From Syntrophomonadaceae bacterium (GTDB lineage: Bacteria; Bacillota; Dethiobacteria; DTU022; UBA8154), in assembly GCA_003563895.1 (NCBI GenBank), contig PWTK01000089.1, forward strand, positions 1-51,698: a stretch of DNA of 51,698 nt, in the 5' to 3' direction. The notes under the pieces are model-generated. The model did no database searches, had not been told where the DNA came from, and was given only the letters and a program-made list of their open reading frames with translations. Both the position numbers and the translations under genes were made by a program. Shown here piece after piece: positions 40,269 through 47,261 of the stretch (the first letter of the stretch is position 1; each line of letters starts with the position of its first letter).

Positions 40269-41333
40269 TCAAGGCCTATTTGCCACAAAAAGCGGGGAAC
40301 AAACGGAAAAGGCTGCGCGCAAAGCCGGTTCTACCCGGGAATGAGCCTCCGCTTCCAGCCCCTCCAGAAAGGCCAGCACCTCCTCCAGGGTGCCGACAGG
40401 CACCACCTCGATGGTGTGGGCGGCATCCTGGGCTTCGCTGTGGTTTTCCCGGGGGACGAGGAAGTATTCCGCGCCCGCCTTCTCGGCGGTAATGACCTTC
40501 TGCCTGACGCCCCCTATGCCGCCAATCTGCTCGTCCATGGTGATGGTGCCCGTTCCGGCCACCTTGCGACCTGCCGCCAGGTCCTCCGGAACCACCCTGT
40601 CCAGGATCTCCAGGACAAACATCAGCCCGGCGGAAGGGCCCAGCACCGGGCCGGTCTCTATCTCCACCTCCACAGGCAGAAGAGGGTACCACTCTTTGGA
40701 GCGAACATACACCAGCAGGGCGGCCTTTCCGGGTTCTTCCCGGTGTTCCACGGTTTCTATCTCGTAGCGGTGAAGCACATCATTGCGCCGAATGCTCAGC
40801 TCAACCATTTCCTCGACCTGTTTCTGTTGAACGCTCTTTACCACTTCTTCCGCCAGGGTCACAGGCTGCCCGTCAATTTTTTCAATCACGTCTCCCGGCT
40901 GCAGCATCCCTTCTGCCGGGCTCCCGGGAAGCAGGTCCACCACCTCCACGCCTTCGCTGACGATATCCACCTCGTGGCCGGCATGGCGCAGGGCAATCAC
41001 CTGGGCCAAGTGCTGGCTGTCCTCCATCCAGCTGCGCATCAGCCGGTTGTATTCTTCCCGCGACATCCCCGGAGGTATGACGCGAACAGCGGGCTGCAGG
41101 TCATAATGGGGATGTGCCAGCCCGTAGAGCAGCTCCCATGCGTTGGCCGAGTGCTGGGTAATGGTGACCATGTAAAAATTGCTGCTTCCCACCCGCTCCT
41201 CGCCTTCCACCCGGATGAGTTCGCCCAGATCTTCCAGCTCCCCGGGGCCGGCCACGTAGTGGCCCGTAGGGATGTAGAGCCCCAGGGAATAAACCAGGAT
41301 GGCAATCACCACAGTAATGAACAGCTTACGCAA
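40269..41333 (-). CDS. ylbL: SepM/YlbL-family PDZ-Lon-like membrane protease
   Basis: A 354-residue protein with one N-terminal anchor (about 4-22), a PDZ domain (about 120-195, with LLPGSPAEGMLQPGDVIEKIDG) and a C-terminal Lon-type protease domain. The catalytic dyad is Ser234 in LGPSAGLMF and Lys279 in VRQKVITAEKAG. Related SepM cleaves a peptide pheromone and YlbL of Bacillus affects cell division after DNA damage; the substrate here is unknown. Residues beyond about 325 are arginine-rich and non-conserved. Its ATG overlaps the stop of the patatin gene ylbK by 8 nt, as in Bacillus, so they are cotranscribed. Confidence 0.92.
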   Translation of the reverse strand: MRKLFITVVIAILVYSLGLYIPTGHYVAGPGELEDLGELIRVEGEERVGSSNFYMVTITQHSANAWELLYGLAHPHYDLQPAVRVIPPGMSREEYNRLMRSWMEDSQHLAQVIALRHAGHEVDIVSEGVEVVDLLPGSPAEGMLQPGDVIEKIDGQPVTLAEEVVKSVQQKQVEEMVELSIRRNDVLHRYEIETVEHREEPGKAALLVYVRSKEWYPLLPVEVEIETGPVLGPSAGLMFVLEILDRVVPEDLAAGRKVAGTGTITMDEQIGGIGGVRQKVITAEKAGAEYFLVPRENHSEAQDAAHTIEVVPVGTLEEVLAFLEGLEAEAHSRVEPALRAAFSVCSPLFVANRP

Positions 41334-42123
41334 GCAAACCCCTGCTTTCCAGTCTGGACTCTATCTGCGGGAGGGCCTTGCGGGCCGCCCGTTCCCCAAT
41401 TTCGATGGCTTCCCTTGCCTTTTCAAACTGGGAAGGCGCAACAGAAGACATGTCCGGGGCGATGAGCACATCGGCCTGCTGCAAACGCTGGCGGGTGATC
41501 TCCCTGAGGGCGATGTCAAAAGAACAGGTGATGACGTCCAGCACGGAATTGATGGTCTCGTGCCAGCTGTAGTAGTTGGGATCGACCGCAATAATGAAAT
41601 CCGCCCCCATGTCCCGCACAACATCCACGGGAACCCGATCCAGCAGCGCCCCGTCCACCAAAAGGCGGCCGTCCATCTCCACGGGAACAAAATAGCCCGG
41701 TATGGAAATGGAGGCGCGAACCGCGCGGGCCACGATCCCCTCTTGAAAGACCACCTTCTCCCCTGTTCTTAAGTCTACGGCGACTACCGAAAGCGGGATC
41801 TTCAAATCGGCAAAGGTGGCTTTCCTGGTCAGCATGTAGATGACCTGTTCAATTTTGTTGCCGCTGATCAAGCCCATGCGGGACAGGGTGAAATCCACCC
41901 AGTTCCGGCGTTCCACGAACTGCATCAAGCGTTCCAGGACGTCCAACCTCATGCCGCTGGCATAAAATGCCCCGACCAAAGCCCCCATGCTGCATCCCGA
42001 GATGCAGTCCACCGGGATGCCGGCTTCTTCCAGCACCTTTAACACGCCGATATTGGCATACCCCCGGGCCGATCCGCTGCCCAGGGCGACTCCGACCTTC
42101 TGTTTTTTCTTCATTTTCTGCAT
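41326..42123 (-). CDS. ylbK: Patatin-like phospholipase YlbK
   Basis: A 265-residue patatin. Motifs: oxyanion block GSGSARGYANIGVL, nucleophile GCSMG, and the Asp of DGALLDRVP; the Ser-Asp dyad is intact. It is a predicted cytosolic serine lipase or esterase whose role in Bacillus is unknown. Order ylbK-ylbL is the same as in Bacillus. The start is uncertain: AAGGAG is 3 nt before the ATG at 42123 and 12 nt before that at 42114, and the family alignment begins there; further in-frame ATGs at 42153 and 42171 have poorer ribosome sites. Confidence 0.88.
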   Translation of the reverse strand: MQKMKKKQKVGVALGSGSARGYANIGVLKVLEEAGIPVDCISGCSMGALVGAFYASGMRLDVLERLMQFVERRNWVDFTLSRMGLISGNKIEQVIYMLTRKATFADLKIPLSVVAVDLRTGEKVVFQEGIVARAVRASISIPGYFVPVEMDGRLLVDGALLDRVPVDVVRDMGADFIIAVDPNYYSWHETINSVLDVITCSFDIALREITRQRLQQADVLIAPDMSSVAPSQFEKAREAIEIGERAARKALPQIESRLESRGLLA

Positions 42124-42384
42124 TTGCTCCTTCGTTTCCGCCGATACCACCATCTTATCCCATCGCGGCATCGATGTAAATGCCCCCAGCCGGCCATGTT
42201 GAAATTGGCCCGTTTTTCTGGTAGCATACAAGCAGCGGAACCATTGAGAGAAGAAGACGCCGGCGAATCGGGCCGGCCGTGGCCCTTCCCTTTATGAGAG
42301 GGCAGTCCTCGGCTCGCCCAGGGTAGGACAAAGTGGCCGACGCCAAACCGTTTTGGACATAAGCCGTCGGGGGGTGCTCACGCG

Positions 42385-42582
42385 GTGAAAGTGAAGCTGG
42401 AAATGCCTGAACAAAAAGAACTCGAGTTTGACCGCCGCATGAAGGTCCACAAAATGCTGGAAGAGCTCCACATAAACCCCGAAAGCGTCATCGTGATACG
42501 CGGGGGCGAACTGCTGACCGCCGACGACTGGGCCGAGGTGGGAGACGAGATACGCATCAGGGGAGTCATATCGGGGGGGTAA
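42385..42582 (+). CDS. ttuB: ThiS/MoaD-like sulfur-carrier protein
   Basis: A 65-residue ubiquitin-fold protein ending in a Gly-Gly pair (RIRGVISGG), the site at which the C-terminus becomes a thiocarboxylate. The middle (LHINPESVIVIRGGELLTADDW) matches the ThiS/TtuB pattern. In Thermus, TtuB donates sulfur to TtuA for tRNA 2-thiolation; here a TtuA homologue begins 6 nt after the stop. The GTG start follows GGGGGGTG by about 8 nt. The E1-like activating enzyme is not in the window. Confidence 0.87.
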   Translation: MKVKLEMPEQKELEFDRRMKVHKMLEELHINPESVIVIRGGELLTADDWAEVGDEIRIRGVISGG

Positions 42583-42588
42583 GGGGCC

Positions 42589-43560
42589 ATGGGAGCGCTC
42601 TGCAAGAAATGCCGGGAACGGGCGCAGATAAAGCTGCCCCGCCACAACGCGAGTTTCTGCCAAAAACATTTCAAGGAATACTTTTTCAAGCAGGTTGAAA
42701 AGGCCATCAAGAAAGAAAAAATGATCTCCCCCGGCGAAAGGGTGCTCATTGCCGTTTCGGGGGGAAAAGACAGCCTGGTGCTCTGGGACGTGCTGCGGGA
42801 GCTGGGCTACCGTGCCGACGGGCTTTACGTCAACCTGGGCATCGGGGATTATTCCGACCGTTCCGAGGAAACGTGTATCCGCTTCGCGTCCTCGCGCAGC
42901 GCCAACCTCTACACAATTTCCCTGCCCGCCTTTACCGGCGGTGCCGGCATTAGGGAGATATCCCGCAAAGTGCGGCGCAAGGCCTGCGCCGCCTGCGGCA
43001 TGATCAAGCGCTACCTCTTCAACCGCTTCTCCTGGGAAATGGGCTACGGCGTGGCAGCGACCGGCCACAACCTGGATGATGAAGCAGCCACCTTGCTCGG
43101 CAACCTGATCGGGTGGAAAGAGGACTACCTCTCCCGCCAAGCCCCGGTGATGCCCTCCAACCACCCCCGGATGGTGCGCAAGGTGAAACCCCTTTTCCGG
43201 GTCACGGAGAAAGAAACCGCTGCCTGCGCGGTGATGAGCGGGATCGGCTACATTTACGAAGAATGCCCCCTGGCAAGGGGCGCCCGCTCCACCGTCTACA
43301 AAAACACCCTCAATTACCTGGAGCAGCACTCGCCGGGAGCCAAGCAGCAGCTCTTCTATAACTTTCTGCAGAAAGGCCGGCCGGGCTTTCTGCAGAAAAG
43401 GGAGGACGTTCAGCTGCAGTCCTGCTCCCGCTGCGGCCAGCCCACGGCGACTGAAACCTGCGCCGTCTGCCAGATGCTGGAGAAAATCGGCGCCCCGCCC
43501 CTTTCCCTGTCCGAAGGCGGTGCCGTAAAACAAAAAGCCGGAGAAGCGCTGGCGCCCTAA
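42589..43560 (+). CDS. ttuA: TtuA/Ncs6-family tRNA 2-thiolation enzyme
   Basis: A 323-residue PP-loop ATPase with the ATP-pyrophosphatase motif SGGKDS (residues 57-62). The three cysteines expected to hold a catalytic 4Fe-4S cluster are Cys133 and Cys136 in KACAACGMIK and Cys226 in YEECPLARGA. N-terminal Cys5, Cys8, Cys24 and His27 form a zinc finger; the C-terminus (CSRCGQPTATETCAVC) forms a second. It should thiolate a uridine of tRNA (position 54 in Thermus, 34 in the Ncs6 branch), with sulfur from the carrier gene just upstream. Start ATG with GGGGGG nearby. The last 40 residues are low complexity and poorly conserved. Confidence 0.9.
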   Translation: MGALCKKCRERAQIKLPRHNASFCQKHFKEYFFKQVEKAIKKEKMISPGERVLIAVSGGKDSLVLWDVLRELGYRADGLYVNLGIGDYSDRSEETCIRFASSRSANLYTISLPAFTGGAGIREISRKVRRKACAACGMIKRYLFNRFSWEMGYGVAATGHNLDDEAATLLGNLIGWKEDYLSRQAPVMPSNHPRMVRKVKPLFRVTEKETAACAVMSGIGYIYEECPLARGARSTVYKNTLNYLEQHSPGAKQQLFYNFLQKGRPGFLQKREDVQLQSCSRCGQPTATETCAVCQMLEKIGAPPLSLSEGGAVKQKAGEALAP

Positions 43561-43682
43561 CACGCCCGATTGGCGGCCCGGGGCCGCCCCCTGCTCGGCC
43601 AGCTGCCCCATTATGCCCGTATCTGCCCGTCCCTGCGCCGCCTGCGGCAGCCTCCCTTGCCCGGCGCCCGACGGATCAGAAA

Positions 43683-43810
43683 AGCCGGCCGCCAGAGCCG
43701 GCTCGAAATGTCTCATGCACTGGAAATAAAACATGCCATTGCGGTTCCAATGGCCGCCGTGACCATCACAGCGAATGTATCATTCATCCACTGCCGGCAT
43801 ATTGCCGGCA
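43683..43810. other. Hairpins in the gap between ttuA and coaD
   Basis: Two GC hairpins: AGCCGGC..GCCGGCT (43683-43703) and TGCCGGCA-TAT-TGCCGGCA (43792-43810). Neither has a clear T-run. They could end either of the convergent transcripts. The rest of the 43561-43928 gap shows no gene. Confidence 0.5.
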
Positions 43811-43928
43811 CACAGCAAGGGGTTTCCTGTTTGCCCGCCAAGGACCAAGGGTCAAACGCCGTTCAGGTCTCCTGTCCTCTCCTGGCAGGCGCTGCCCTTC
43901 CTCGGCTGCTGCCCGAACGCCGCCTCAC

Positions 43929-44417
43929 TCAAAATTTCAAGGCAGACAGTTTTTTCATGATCATGGGGTAAACCTGTGCCGGAACCAGCTCGCGGATATC
44001 TCCGCCGTAGCTGGCCACCTCCTTGACGATGCTGGAGCTGATGTAGGAATACATGTTGTTTGTCATCATGAACATGGTCTCCACGTCGCAGCTCAGCTTC
44101 CGGTTCACCAGGGCCATCTGAAACTCAAATTCGAAATCGGACATGGCCCGCAAACCCTTGATGATGATGCTGGCTTCCCGTTTTTGCGCGTATTCGACCA
44201 GCAGCCCCTGGTAATAATCTACTTCCACGTTGGGGTAAGGCTCGATTATTTCATTCAGCATCATCACTCGTTCCTCAATGGTAAACATCGGGGTTTTGCG
44301 GGGGTTTTCCAGGACCGCTACTATCAGGTTATCGAACACCTTGCTCGCGCGCTCAATAATATCCAGGTGCCCGTTGGTAACCGGATCAAAGCTTCCCGGA
44401 TAAACGGCTTTAACCAA
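43929..44417 (-). CDS. coaD: Phosphopantetheine adenylyltransferase
   Basis: A 162-residue CoaD that transfers AMP to 4'-phosphopantetheine in coenzyme A synthesis. The T/HxGH motif is [14 protein letters not shown]; other conserved parts are [42 protein letters not shown] and the [16 protein letters not shown] block that binds ATP. The TTG start is supported by GGGAGG 8 nt upstream. It follows rsmD by 48 bp in the same direction, the order found in most Bacillota, and shares its promoter. Confidence 0.97.
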   Translation of the reverse strand: MVKAVYPGSFDPVTNGHLDIIERASKVFDNLIVAVLENPRKTPMFTIEERVMMLNEIIEPYPNVEVDYYQGLLVEYAQKREASIIIKGLRAMSDFEFEFQMALVNRKLSCDVETMFMMTNNMYSYISSSIVKEVASYGGDIRELVPAQVYPMIMKKLSALKF

Positions 44418-44465
44418 TGAGACAGCCTCCCCTCTCTCCGTTTGCCTCCCGCGGGAAGAGGCAAA

Positions 44466-45023
44466 TCAGGTGCTTTTTGAAAAAAACTCGAGGACGGTAT
44501 TGCCGTAATGTTTTGTCTTCCAGGGTTGGAACTGCGAAAGTTCCTGCCAATCTTCCTTTTGGCGCGCCGCCCGCTCCAGGCAGACCAAGCCGCCGCCGGA
44601 AACGAGCTCCTTTTTACGCAGGACCGCGAATAGTTCAGGCACCTTATCATAATCATAAAACGGATCTATGTAAATCAAATCGAAGAAATCTCTTCTTCCG
44701 GCAAGGAAATGGAGAGCGCGAAACACCTCCCGCCCGATCACTTCCGCTTCTCCCGAAAGCCCGGTGCGCTGGAGGTTTTCCCGCAGCGCCTGCAGGGCCT
44801 GCCGGTTGTTTTCCACGAAAACGGCCCTCTGCGCTCCCCTGCTCAATGCCTCAATGCCCATCCCACCCGTGCCGGCAAAGAGGTCGAGGAAAGATGAATT
44901 CACGATTTTTTCGCCAACTATGCTGAAATACGCCTCTTTGACCTTGTCTGAGGTGGGCCGCACCCTTATGCCGCGGGGAGCTTTTAAAGGTTTCCCTTTC
45001 GCTCTCCCGGCGATGACCCTCAT
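44466..45023 (-). CDS. rsmD: 16S rRNA (guanine966-N2)-methyltransferase
   Basis: A 185-residue Rossmann methyltransferase. The start MRVIAGRAKGKPLKAPRGIRVRPTSDKVKEAYF is typical of RsmD. The S-adenosylmethionine site is FLDLFAGTGGMGIEALSRGA; the catalytic region is DLIYIDPFYDYDKV, with DPFY in place of the more frequent DPPY or DPPF. It methylates G966 of 16S rRNA on the 30S subunit. AAAGGTGG stands before the ATG. Leads the rsmD-coaD operon behind a sigma-A promoter. Confidence 0.95.
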   Translation of the reverse strand: MRVIAGRAKGKPLKAPRGIRVRPTSDKVKEAYFSIVGEKIVNSSFLDLFAGTGGMGIEALSRGAQRAVFVENNRQALQALRENLQRTGLSGEAEVIGREVFRALHFLAGRRDFFDLIYIDPFYDYDKVPELFAVLRKKELVSGGGLVCLERAARQKEDWQELSQFQPWKTKHYGNTVLEFFSKST

Positions 45024-45065
45024 CTTTCACCACCTTTTCCCCAGTTTGAAACGGCAGTTTTTTTT

Positions 45066-45094
45066 ATTGTAGCACTTCACCTAGCAAAAAGCAA
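45066..45094 (-). promoter_or_regulatory. Sigma-A promoter of rsmD-coaD
   Basis: Minus strand TTGCTT (45089-45094), 17-bp spacer, TACAAT (45066-45071), 45 bp upstream of the rsmD start. Confidence 0.6.
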
Positions 45095-45109
45095 TAGAAT
45101 GCTGGTATT

Positions 45110-45430
45110 TATTGCCATATCCACCCCCTCCCTCAGCAGGTAATCTTCATGGAGGCCGCTGCGGGAGGCGCCGAGAGCTTTTTATAGATGACGAACCTCG
45201 ATGGGAGCAGAAAAGCCGGGGGAAGTGGCCCTGCAATTCTAAATGAGGGGCGAAGGTGGCCGAAAAACTCCTGGTCGGGCGCACAGCGCTGACGAATGAC
45301 TTATAAAACACAGACATATCAAAGCTTGCAAGGATTGCAACGAAACAACCTTTCGCGTTATTTTACGAACAACGTTGTGAAATAAGGTTTGTAAGCATTT
45401 TTTATGCGTCAGTTCTGTCGGGCGCGCTTT
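45110..45430 (+). other. Unassigned, possibly structured region upstream of rpmB
   Basis: Purine-rich, with many complementary blocks. Short boxes such as GAGGCGC (45165-45171), GGGGCGAAGGTGGCCGAA (45247-45264) and CTGG (45271-45274) are faintly like parts of the lysine riboswitch core, but the 3' closing strand is missing. The section 45406-45428 repeats TCGGGCGC from 45275 and could pair back (CTGACG/CGTCAG). No gene in either direction. Confidence 0.3.
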
Positions 45431-45434
45431 TTTG

Positions 45435-45463
45435 TTGTTTTTAAAAACAAAATGTGCTAAAAT
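45435..45463 (+). promoter_or_regulatory. Promoter of rpmB
   Basis: TTGTTT (45435-45440), 17-bp spacer, TAAAAT (45458-45463) preceded by TGC, an extended -10 element. Confidence 0.65.
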
Positions 45464-45499
45464 TCTATTTGCCTGTTTTAAAGAGGAGGTGTGTGAGCG

Positions 45500-45691
45500 G
45501 TGGCCCGAAAATGCAGCATCTGCGGTAGAGAAAGTTCAACCGGCTTCATGTACAGCCATTCCCATCGGAGGACCAAGCGCCGCTGGAGGCCCAACATCCA
45601 AAAAATAAGGGCCCTGATCGATGGCGCACCAAAGCGCGTCAACGTCTGTACCAGGTGCCTGAAAAAGGGGAAGGTCCAGAAAGCTATCTAG
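45500..45691 (+). CDS. rpmB: 50S ribosomal protein L28
   Basis: A 63-residue L28 of the zinc-binding type: Cys4-x-x-Cys7 (KCSICGRE) and a second pair CTRCLKKGKV near the C-terminus. The centre SHSHRRTKRRWRPNIQKIR is characteristic. It is a small basic component of the large ribosomal subunit. GTG start with AGGAGGTG about 9 nt upstream. Monocistronic, between its own promoter and an intrinsic terminator. Confidence 0.97.
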   Translation: MARKCSICGRESSTGFMYSHSHRRTKRRWRPNIQKIRALIDGAPKRVNVCTRCLKKGKVQKAI

Positions 45692-45853
45692 CGGGGGCAA
45701 CAAGAAAGCCGCGGCCGAACTCCATCCGGCGGAAGCCGGAAGAAGGCCGGCACAGTATTTTTTTGCTGTTCAACAGGCACCACAAAAAGGCCGCCTCGGT
45801 GGCAGGGTGCCAATACCGCACTCTTTTTGACCTTTATTGACCAAACGTTCCAC

Positions 45854-45884
45854 AAAAGCGCAACCCGGTTGCGCTTTTTATTTT
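45854..45884 (+). terminator. Intrinsic terminator of rpmB
   Basis: A 12-bp perfect stem AAAAGCGCAACC/GGTTGCGCTTTT with minimal loop, followed by TTATTTTG. Confidence 0.85.
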
Positions 45885-45962
45885 GCAAGCTCCTCCCCCA
45901 TCCCGTCCGCCACGGCCCGACCGGGGCAATGCCGCCCCCTTCCGGGCGAGATCCACACCCCC

Positions 45963-45998
45963 CAAAAAGAAAAACCCGGGCCTTTGCAGCAGCCCGGG
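45963..45998 (-). terminator. Intrinsic terminator for the hypothetical gene
   Basis: CCCGGGC (45975-45981) pairs with GCCCGGG (45992-45998); on the minus strand it runs into TTTTTCTTTTT. It lies about 30 bp past the stop of the gene at 46026. Confidence 0.8.
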
Positions 45999-46025
45999 GT
46001 AAACCTCAATATGGACGCAAGCGTT

Positions 46026-46475
46026 TTAAAAGACCACCGTCAAAACCTGCTTGCCTTTCAGCGTATTTTTGTAACCGAAGGATACTTTTAAAACATTCTC
46101 CGTGTCCTTGACCGTGGTGAAGGAATCGAAAGGGAGGTAATTGATGAGCCGTATGAACTCCCAGCAGGTGCAGATCTCATCGTTATAGAAAAACATCCTG
46201 CCTTTCAGGGAAGCCTCTTGAAACAGTTCCTCTTTTTTGACCGTGTCGCCGATGAGCTCCACTTCTTCACTGCTGAATTCGACAATAGAGGGGTACACCT
46301 CATCCCCCATTTTTAAGTAAACAAAGGCCCCGATGATCTGCTCCTTTCTGCCTTCACCGGCACTTGTTTTGTAAGCGACCTCTATCATCTGATTTTTGGG
46401 GATGGTAATTTCAAACGTGCTGTTATTGTAATCCTTGGTGAGCTTTTTGGCCTTCTTTGTGATCAGGTATTTCAT
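46026..46475 (-). CDS. Conserved-looking hypothetical protein, 149 residues
   Basis: I do not recognise a family. The product starts MKYLITKKAKKLTKDYNNST, is rich in beta-forming residues, acidic in the middle (SIVEFSSEEVELIGDTVKKEE) and has one Cys-x-Cys pair (EICTCWEFI). No signal peptide or membrane segment; likely cytosolic. It has its own promoter, ribosome site (GGGTGGT) and terminator, all of which support a real gene. The longer frame to 46583 would begin at the expected transcription start and is rejected. Confidence 0.75.
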   Translation of the reverse strand: MKYLITKKAKKLTKDYNNSTFEITIPKNQMIEVAYKTSAGEGRKEQIIGAFVYLKMGDEVYPSIVEFSSEEVELIGDTVKKEELFQEASLKGRMFFYNDEICTCWEFIRLINYLPFDSFTTVKDTENVLKVSFGYKNTLKGKQVLTVVF

Positions 46476-46587
46476 AAGACCACCCTGTTCCTCAAATTTT
46501 TTGCCCCGCGGGCAGGACAAAGGCCACATGCTCTTCCGCTTTAAATCGAGTAAATCTTCTCCCTGCAGTGAAATCCCTTTCATTTAA

Positions 46588-46616
46588 ATTATATCACAGG
46601 CAGAGCACTTTGTCTT
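46588..46616 (-). promoter_or_regulatory. Extended -10 promoter of the hypothetical gene
   Basis: Minus strand TGA-TATAAT (-10 at 46588-46593) with a weak -35 AAGACA (46611-46616) 17 bp upstream. Confidence 0.6.
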
Positions 46617-46667
46617 TAGCCCTCCCCTCACAAAATGCCGCGGAGGAACAAGCAAAAGAAACCCTGA

Positions 46668-46696
46668 TTGCAAACGGGTACCATCATTGATATAAT
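46668..46696 (+). promoter_or_regulatory. Sigma-A promoter of the rubredoxin-like gene
   Basis: TTGCAA (46668-46673), 17-bp spacer, TGA-TATAAT (-10 at 46691-46696). It leaves a leader of only about 35 nt. Confidence 0.75.
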
Positions 46697-46738
46697 TATT
46701 CAAAAATCGGCCGAAAAAATTCTGAAAGGTGTGTTAGA

Positions 46739-47101
46739 ATGAAAATTTGGCGATGCGAAGTATGCGGATACCTGCACGACGGCGAAGAACCCCCTGACAT
46801 CTGCCCCAAATGCGGGGCCCCAAAGGAAAAATTTGCCCTGCTGGACGAAGAAGAGGCCGAAATGATGATGGATGCCAGAAACACCAAAGAGAAATACCGG
46901 GAAATTCTCAAGCGGCTGGACGAAATCGAGCAGTTGGCCAATGAGGGGCTCGAGCTGGACCTGGACGAAGGGTGCAACCAAATATTCAACAAAACCGTCC
47001 AGGACATCGGCGGCATACAGAAACGGGTCAGGGACGAATTGGCCGAGCATGCCCAGGAGTGTATCTGGGTCAAGGTGGCCAGCGACGGCGAGCTTCCCTG
47101 A
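46739..47101 (+). CDS. Rubredoxin-like domain fused to a helical bundle
   Basis: A 120-residue protein. The N-terminal 34 residues form a rubredoxin/rubrerythrin-type iron site with two CxxC knuckles: WRCEVCGYLHDGEEPPDICPKCGAPKEKF. The remainder is helical, acidic and has one Cys in DLDEGCNQIF and one in HAQECIW. It resembles the C-terminal part of rubrerythrins moved to the front, but the helical part lacks the ExxH motifs of the diiron site. A role in oxygen or peroxide defence or as a cytosolic electron carrier is possible. GAAAGGTG precedes the ATG. It shares a terminator with the convergent TRAP operon. Confidence 0.82.
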   Translation: MKIWRCEVCGYLHDGEEPPDICPKCGAPKEKFALLDEEEAEMMMDARNTKEKYREILKRLDEIEQLANEGLELDLDEGCNQIFNKTVQDIGGIQKRVRDELAEHAQECIWVKVASDGELP

Positions 47102-47154
47102 GAAACCCGTTCTCTGCGCCCTGAAAAATGAAGCGGCCGCCCATGCCGGGCATA

Positions 47155-47198
47155 CCAAAAAAGCTCCCCGCAGGTACCCCCTGCGGGGAGCTTCTTTT
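47155..47198. terminator. Bidirectional intrinsic terminator
   Basis: A 14-bp perfect stem AAGCTCCCCGCAGG/CCTGCGGGGAGCTT with a 5-nt loop, CTTTT on the plus side and TTTTTT on the minus side. It separates the rubredoxin-like gene from the TRAP operon. Confidence 0.9.
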
Positions 47199-47261
47199 CG
47201 CGCAGAACTCCAGGCGAAACGTCTTTACGGTTACAAGCCGGGAATTATCGCTGTGGAAACG

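Noticed and set aside
42292-43734. 480-codon minus-strand frame opposite ttuB-ttuA
   Set aside because: Antisense to two genes with diagnostic motifs; no ribosome site.
45165-45274. Lysine riboswitch before rpmB
   Set aside because: Only three short boxes match; the closing stem and a lysine-related gene are missing.
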